Below, piece by piece: positions 8,113 through 11,909 of a stretch of DNA of 11,909 bases (its first letter is position 1; every line of letters begins with the position of its first letter). This stretch comes from Acidobacteriaceae bacterium (GTDB taxonomy: Bacteria; Acidobacteriota; Terriglobia; Bryobacterales; Bryobacteraceae), in assembly GCA_019246575.1 (NCBI GenBank), contig JAFAQG010000384.1, forward strand, positions 1-11,909. The letters run 5' to 3'. The position numbers and the translations under genes were made by a program. The notes under the pieces were generated by a model, which worked only from the letters and a program-made list of their open reading frames with translations, was not told the DNA's origin and did not search any database.

Positions 8113-9282
8113 TCAATCGGCTGCGTGTCGGTCATCGGGTTGGGAGCGCTCAAAGACGGGCACCCAGGGCTGGCCATCGGCGACGCCGGTGTAATCGGCT
8201 CGCGGTCGAATCAACCGATTATTGCTGTACTGCTCCAGAATGTGAGCCGTCCAGCCCGACATGCGGCTGACCGCGAAGATAGACGTGAACAGATCTATTG
8301 GGATCCCGAGCGAATAATAAGTGGAGGCGGAATAGAAATCGACATTCGCGTTCAGATTTTTGACCTCACGCACAGTCTGCTCGACGCTGGCGGATTTTTC
8401 GAACAGATCCGTGTGACCGGTGCGCTTGCCCAGTTCTTCGCTCATCTTCTTCAAATGGATGGCGCGCGGGTCGAGAACGCGATAGACCCGATGACCGAAG
8501 CCGGACACTTTGACTTTGCGTGTTTTGTCGGTGAGGTCTGCCCGGACCTTCTCAGCAGCATCTTCAGGGGATCTGGTTGCAAGCAGCATCTTGATGACGC
8601 CTTCGTTTGCGCCACCATGCAGCGGGCCTTTGAGCGCACCAATGGCGGAGGTTACAGCCGAGTAAATGTCAGATAAAGTTGCGGCGGTAACGCGGGCGGC
8701 GAACGTTGAGGCGTTTAATTCGTGATAGGCGTGGAGAATGAGGGCGACGTCGAATACGCGTTCGCTTACGTCGTCGGGTTTCTTGCCGGTCAGAGTGTAT
8801 AAGAAATTCGCAGCGTACCCGAGATGGGGGTCGCCCGGAACGATATCGCGTCCGCTGCGCAAGCGGTCAAAGGTGGTGACCATAGTCGCGACGCGCGCCA
8901 TCAGCTTGACAGCTTTCTTTTGATTCGCCTCCGGCGACATGTCAGCCGCAATCGGATCGTAGAGGCTGAGCATCGAAATTCCGGTCCGAAGCACATCCAT
9001 GGGGGAGACGCCCTTGGGAGCGCAACGCAGAAAGTTTATGACGTCGTTGGGCAGTTCGCGCTCGGCGACGAGGCTGGATTTCAAGTCGGTGAGCTCTCTC
9101 CTATTCGGGAGCCGGCCGTTCCAGAGGAGGTAGATGACTTCTTCAAACGTTGCGTTTTCGGCAAGGGTATTGATGTTGTATCCGCGATAGCTCAGGATGC
9201 CGCGTTCGCCGTCGATGTAGCAGATACTCGAGGTTGTCGCGACAACTCCTTCCAGTCCCGCACCAGCTGCTGCAGTCGCCAT
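8113..9282 (-). CDS. gltA: Citrate synthase (short type I form)
   Basis: A 389-residue enzyme that condenses acetyl-CoA with oxaloacetate to citrate, the entry step of the TCA cycle. Seen: the start GLEGVVATTSSICYIDGERG typical of the short dimeric type, His187 in HAYHELNAST (oxaloacetate binding), and catalytic His222 in GPLHGGANEG. Also visible are His264 in GFGHRVYR and Asp315 in VDFYSASTYYSLGIP. These positions nearly coincide with those of the short archaeal-type enzymes. A 2-methylcitrate synthase cannot be excluded by sequence alone, but no prp genes are nearby. The frame also extends upstream to a GTG at 9333 (17 more residues). I prefer the ATG at 9282 because homologues begin there and a GGGAG lies upstream, though at a long spacing of 13 bases. 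Downstream is the repeat-like spacer and then serS. Confidence 0.93.
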   Translation of the reverse strand: MATAAAGAGLEGVVATTSSICYIDGERGILSYRGYNINTLAENATFEEVIYLLWNGRLPNRRELTDLKSSLVAERELPNDVINFLRCAPKGVSPMDVLRTGISMLSLYDPIAADMSPEANQKKAVKLMARVATMVTTFDRLRSGRDIVPGDPHLGYAANFLYTLTGKKPDDVSERVFDVALILHAYHELNASTFAARVTAATLSDIYSAVTSAIGALKGPLHGGANEGVIKMLLATRSPEDAAEKVRADLTDKTRKVKVSGFGHRVYRVLDPRAIHLKKMSEELGKRTGHTDLFEKSASVEQTVREVKNLNANVDFYSASTYYSLGIPIDLFTSIFAVSRMSGWTAHILEQYSNNRLIRPRADYTGVADGQPWVPVFERSQPDDRHAAD

Positions 9283-9341
9283 AGATTCGTCTTTGCTCCC
9301 GATTTCGATTCTATATCCGCGTGGCAAAGACACACGGCGTT

Positions 9342-9368
9342 TACGCGATGGCGAGCGCCCGAGGCGTA
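9342..9368 (-). other. Small imperfect stem-loop after the dehydrogenase gene
   Basis: TACGC (9342-9346) and GCGTA (9364-9368) are complementary and enclose a second short inverted pair, GGCG/CGCC (9350-9353 and 9356-9359). It lies directly after the stop codon of the 2-hydroxyacid dehydrogenase gene and before gltA. It could shape the 3' end of the upstream transcript. No U-tract follows in the minus-strand RNA, so it is not a standard intrinsic terminator, and the arms are short enough to be chance. Confidence 0.2.
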
Positions 9369-10382
9369 CTAGTATCCCTTCTGCTTGTCGACGACGTTGA
9401 TGAGAGGCTTATTCTCGACAAAACGGCGGAGATTTTCTTTGATGGTTCCGATCATTCGAACAGAATCCTGATCGGATCGCCCGGCTATATGGGGCGTGAT
9501 GACGACGTTTTCGAACCGCCAAAGTGGATGGCCTTTAGGCAAGGGCTCGGGATCGGTAACGTCGACCCCTGCGCCTGCCAATCGCTTCTCATCCAGGGCT
9601 TTCACTAATCCGTTCATGTCGTAGATGCCGCCGCGGCTCACAGCGATGAAATAGGAGTTCTTCTTCATCAGCTCGAACTCATGCCCACCCATCATCTTGT
9701 GGCTCTTCGGAGTATCCGGAACGGAGAGGAAGACCGCGTCGGCCTGCGGAAGCACATCATCGAACTCGTCGGGTTTGACGATGCGTTCGACGAAGGGGAG
9801 GAAGGGCTTGTCTTCAGGGTCGACGCCGATGACTCTCATGCCGAACGCATTTGCACGGACTGCGATCTGGGTGCCAATTCCGCCGACACCGACGATGACA
9901 GCGGTTTTGCCGTTCAGCTCGATGCCCCTGAAGGATTGCGCGTTCCAGAGTTGCTGTTGATCGTTTCTATACAGGACGTATAGATTACGCGAGAGCATCA
10001 GGAGCAACGCCATGGCATGGTCGGCGATTTCCGGACCCTGCACAATCTTGTTGTTGGTGAGAACAATGCTGCTCTGGCGGAGATCGCTGCTGCCATCATT
10101 CGGAAAGAGCACTCGCTCGACGCCGGCGCTCATGACGCCGACCCATTTGAGATTTTTAGCGGCGCGGACTTCTGCGGAAGTAATCTCGCCGACGAAGGCA
10201 TCCGCATCGGCGATCTCCTGCATTACATTCGACGGTGAAACGGGTACGATTCTGGCGGGCGGGGTCACATTTTTCAACTGTTCGATCAACTCGCGATTTG
10301 CGTAGGCGACGAGTACCTTCTTTTCTTCCGCATGAACGTGTAATGCGCAAATAAGCGCGACGAGTATGATGGGGCGCATCAT
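9369..10382 (-). CDS. D-isomer-specific 2-hydroxyacid dehydrogenase family protein with N-terminal signal peptide
   Basis: A 337-residue NAD(P)-dependent oxidoreductase of the formate/glycerate dehydrogenase fold. Enzymes of this family interconvert 2-hydroxyacids and 2-oxoacids; the substrate here is unknown. Seen: a typical Sec signal peptide (MMRPIILVALICALHVHA, likely cut after A18), a split catalytic domain (about 21-120 and 300-337), and a Rossmann domain. The dinucleotide motif is GVGGIG (165-170) with D188 after strand 2, favouring NAD over NADP. The catalytic triad is complete: R250 (VSRGG), E279 (DPEPLP) and H298 (TPHIAG). No alternative start exists between the signal and the fold, so the signal is a real part of the protein. 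An exported NAD enzyme is unusual. It lies 17 bases after the DUF3500 gene on the same strand, with no visible Shine-Dalgarno, so co-expression is likely. Confidence 0.88.
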   Translation of the reverse strand: MMRPIILVALICALHVHAEEKKVLVAYANRELIEQLKNVTPPARIVPVSPSNVMQEIADADAFVGEITSAEVRAAKNLKWVGVMSAGVERVLFPNDGSSDLRQSSIVLTNNKIVQGPEIADHAMALLLMLSRNLYVLYRNDQQQLWNAQSFRGIELNGKTAVIVGVGGIGTQIAVRANAFGMRVIGVDPEDKPFLPFVERIVKPDEFDDVLPQADAVFLSVPDTPKSHKMMGGHEFELMKKNSYFIAVSRGGIYDMNGLVKALDEKRLAGAGVDVTDPEPLPKGHPLWRFENVVITPHIAGRSDQDSVRMIGTIKENLRRFVENKPLINVVDKQKGY

Positions 10383-10399
10383 GGAACAGGGGGCCGGAA

Positions 10400-11488
10400 C
10401 TAAGTCGTTGGATGGCTGTTATTGTAATGGAGCTTTAGCAGATCCTGTCCGAAGTCTCCAGTGAAGTCACGCCAGACCGAATGGATGTGGTTTCCACCAT
10501 CTTGCGTATTATCGAGCTCGATCAGAAAGGAAGCAGTCTGGACACGATAGTAATGCAGGTCGCCGCGATTGATTCCGCCGGACCAAGCGAATTGTATTTC
10601 TTTTGCGGCTCTATTTACCTTTTGCTGCCGCGCTTCCGCAAGCTCGCCCGGAACATTAGAGACGTATTCATGGATCAATGCCGTGAGCGCGTCAAACTGC
10701 CTCGCGTTCATCCGTGATGCAGACAGACCCGAAGGCTGGCCGGCGAGAGCAGCCTTCCTACTGGCCGCTGTCAAGATGTCCCGGTACGCAGTTGGGTCTA
10801 CGATCGCAGTTTTACGTTGTGTCAGGTCGAGTGACTGGATTAATGCGAAGCCTAAATCATCCTCTCCCGCGAGCGTCCTGAGGCCTTTGCGCGGCCCTTG
10901 CCGCACTTCAGCCGGATTCGCACCGAAGAAACTTGGGCCATCGATTATTTTGCCTTGGACAACGGTATAGTTCTGGCTGAGATGATGGCCTTCGATGCGA
11001 TAACCCCAGGGGTCCGTCACAGACGGTGCTCCGAAGATTGAGAAATAGTATTTCTCAGGATTTCTATGCTCGCCGTTGTCGTTTTCGAGGATTCTCAGGA
11101 CATCTTCCAAGCTCATGATGGTCACGGCCTTGATGTAGCCGGTTTGACTAAGTCCGGCACTGAGGAGCGCACTCGCCAGGTGCTTTTGATAGGCCGTCAT
11201 TTCGCGAACCGGCAAGCCCTTCCGCTCTTTCGGAATGAAATGCCAGTTCATGCGCTCATCGTCGTCGAATTTGAAACTGGCTTTGGCCCGCTGACTGGAG
11301 TCGAGCGCGGCCAGGAACCGGTTTGCAGTCTCGAGTATGAGCGGAGCTGATGAAGCTAACTCGCGAGCAGGAGAGGCGTGGACCTGAGTATCGTCCGAGG
11401 ATGCTGTAGCTGAATGGGAGAGCAGAGAGCCCGATCCCGCGACGGCTGCAGCCGACATGAGCAGCGAACGCCGGTTTATTCGATTCAT
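10400..11488 (-). CDS. DUF3500 family protein with Tat signal
   Basis: A 362-residue exported protein that I recognise as DUF3500; no biochemical function is known to me. Seen: a twin-arginine signal (INRRSLLMSAAAVAGSG, residues 4-20) followed by a short linker, then conserved blocks. These are RAKASFKFDDDERMNWHFIP (67-86), RKGLPVREMT, GLSQTGY, GYRIEGHHLSQNYTVV (162-177), FFGANPAEVRQGPRKGLR (187-204), AGEDDLG, EIQFAWSGG, HYYRVQ (312-317) and ELDNTQDGGNHIHSVWRDF (324-342). The invariant-looking His/Asp/Asn residues (H83, H168, H169, H312, N327, H334, H336) would suit a metal or substrate site; this is inference. It is the first gene of a pair with the exported 2-hydroxyacid dehydrogenase 17 bases downstream. 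A perfect-armed dyad sits 12 bases upstream of the start codon and may be an operator. Confidence 0.88.
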   Translation of the reverse strand: MNRINRRSLLMSAAAVAGSGSLLSHSATASSDDTQVHASPARELASSAPLILETANRFLAALDSSQRAKASFKFDDDERMNWHFIPKERKGLPVREMTAYQKHLASALLSAGLSQTGYIKAVTIMSLEDVLRILENDNGEHRNPEKYYFSIFGAPSVTDPWGYRIEGHHLSQNYTVVQGKIIDGPSFFGANPAEVRQGPRKGLRTLAGEDDLGFALIQSLDLTQRKTAIVDPTAYRDILTAASRKAALAGQPSGLSASRMNARQFDALTALIHEYVSNVPGELAEARQQKVNRAAKEIQFAWSGGINRGDLHYYRVQTASFLIELDNTQDGGNHIHSVWRDFTGDFGQDLLKLHYNNSHPTT

Positions 11489-11500
11489 AGCATGGATCTC

Positions 11501-11518
11501 GAAGCTAAACTTAGCTTC
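11501..11518. promoter_or_regulatory. 18-base dyad (GAAGCTAA-AC-TTAGCTTC), candidate operator upstream of the DUF3500 gene
   Basis: Two perfectly complementary 8-base arms are separated by 2 bases. The site lies 12-29 bases before the DUF3500 start codon and within the divergent spacer. Size, symmetry and location suit a dimeric repressor or activator site. The 2-base centre is too short for a stable RNA hairpin loop without breaking inner pairs, so a DNA-level role is more likely than a terminator. No regulator gene is in the window. Confidence 0.45.
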
Positions 11519-11591
11519 CTATCCTATTACGAAAAGTTTGGTATGGGACTGGGGAAGCGGCGACCGATGATGAATAAGCTACATTGAACCC

Positions 11592-11614
11592 GGAGGCGAA
11601 TGACCGGGCGTTAG
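11592..11614 (+). other. Strong Shine-Dalgarno followed by a four-codon ORF ahead of the E1 gene
   Basis: GGAGG (11592-11596) is followed after 3 bases by ATG ACC GGG CGT TAG (11600-11614), encoding only MTGR. This is the best ribosome-binding site in the spacer, yet its frame closes at once and differs from the E1 frame. It could be a short leader peptide, a relic of a start now out of frame, or chance. Confidence 0.2.
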
Positions 11615-11666
11615 ACGCTTGCCGTGCTTGGGGGCCTGGGATTCGCTAACGCGAGATAATGGCGGA

Positions 11667-11909
11667 TTGGCGCCAACCTCGACTCAGCCGGCAGGGCCTT
11701 CCGCCGCTTCCATAACCGGCTTGCGATCCGAACTTGACCGCGATGCCCTGTTGCGGGCATTCCGGCTCATGTATTTATCGCGATGTCTCGACGACCGCGA
11801 AATTCTGCTGAAACGGCAGAGCAAGATCTTTTTTCAGGTCAGCGGGGCCGGGCATGAGGCAATCCAGATCGCTGCAGGTATGGTGCTGCGTCCGCGCCAC
11901 GATTGGACG
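11667..11909 (+). CDS. Branched-chain 2-oxoacid dehydrogenase E1 (alpha or fused alpha/beta), 5' part only
   Basis: A partial frame that leaves the window on the right. The recognisable part starts near residue 25 of this model and contains LLRAFRLMYLSRCLDDREIL, then KRQSKIFFQVSGAGHEAIQI and AAGMVLRPRHDW. This is the characteristic N-terminus of thiamine-diphosphate E1 subunits of 2-oxoisovalerate dehydrogenase, the decarboxylating enzyme of branched-chain amino acid breakdown. The wording resembles the fused alpha/beta enzymes of Acidobacteriota and Bacteroidota, but the beta part would lie outside. The start is uncertain. The frame is open from 11604, and in-frame candidates are TTG at 11667 (used here), TTG at 11721 and ATG at 11769. 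The ATG falls inside the conserved helix and is probably too late. An ATG at 11659 is out of frame by one. No good Shine-Dalgarno serves any in-frame start. Confidence 0.8.
   Translation, partial: MAPTSTQPAGPSAASITGLRSELDRDALLRAFRLMYLSRCLDDREILLKRQSKIFFQVSGAGHEAIQIAAGMVLRPRHDWT

Larger units (their letters stand above)
11489..11666. promoter_or_regulatory. Divergent intergenic region between the DUF3500 gene and the E1 gene
   Basis: This 178-base stretch separates a minus-strand gene from the plus-strand E1 fragment and should hold promoters for both. The DUF3500 side is AT-richer and contains the dyad at 11501-11518. TAGGAT on the minus strand (plus 11520-11525) is a possible -10, with no clear -35. 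The E1 side is GC-rich. It has GATAAT at 11655-11660, which could be a -10 giving a start near 11667, and a GGAGG followed by a four-codon frame (11592-11614). None of the boxes is strong enough to be sure. Confidence 0.35.

Noticed and set aside
8113..9282. 2-methylcitrate synthase instead of citrate synthase
   Set aside because: The families are close, but no prpB, prpD or prpR is nearby; citrate synthase is the simpler call.
9283..9333. Upstream GTG at 9333 as the gltA start
   Set aside because: It adds 17 residues not typical of the family and has no Shine-Dalgarno; the ATG at 9282 fits homologues better. Not excluded.
1..11909. A defence system, prophage, integron, CRISPR array or other mobile cassette
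   Set aside because: All the space is taken by housekeeping or exported-protein genes in compact order; no integrase, transposase, tRNA attachment site or spacer-repeat pattern was seen.

Overview
The window reads as ordinary chromosomal DNA of a GC-moderate Gram-negative-type bacterium. It is most likely a member of the Acidobacteriota (Bryobacterales / Solibacter-like). This assignment is an inference from three things: a Tat-type YVTN beta-propeller lipoprotein, an exported DUF3500 protein, and the start of a 2-oxoisovalerate-type E1 whose first conserved motif resembles the fused alpha/beta enzymes of Acidobacteriota and Bacteroidota. No rRNA, tRNA, CRISPR array, IS element or phage gene was seen. 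Coding density is very high, and no gene-free stretch exceeds about 180 bases.

Left part (1-4793, minus strand): the cell-elongation operon mreB-mreC-mreD-mrdA. mreC and mreD overlap by 4 bases, and mrdA (PBP2) follows mreD after 22 bases and runs off the left edge. MreB is the cytoplasmic filament, MreC and MreD are its membrane/periplasmic partners, and PBP2 is the transpeptidase; rodA would be expected just outside the window. MreC carries a long Pro/Ala-rich C-terminal tail. An AT-rich divergent spacer (4794-4903) separates mreB from a plus-strand gene for an exported beta-propeller protein (4904-6019).

Middle part (6020-9282, minus strand): rsmE and serS form a tight pair, with one base between the serS stop and the rsmE GTG start. 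Upstream lies gltA (citrate synthase). The 70-base gltA-serS spacer is filled by an intergenic element with two copies of GAGCCGCG 33 bases apart. The propeller gene and rsmE are convergent with directly abutting stop codons.

Right part (9369-11909): a minus-strand pair encodes a Tat-exported DUF3500 protein followed by a D-2-hydroxyacid dehydrogenase-like protein. The latter has intact NAD-binding and catalytic residues but also a clear N-terminal signal peptide. Upstream of the DUF3500 gene is an 18-base dyad that looks like an operator. A partial plus-strand gene for a branched-chain 2-oxoacid dehydrogenase E1 leaves the window on the right, with an unclear start codon.

I found no evidence of a defence system, mobile island or wholly new multi-gene system. 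The most interesting items are the exported dehydrogenase/DUF3500 pair, the intergenic element after gltA, the dyad at 11501-11518, and the odd 5' end of the E1 gene.
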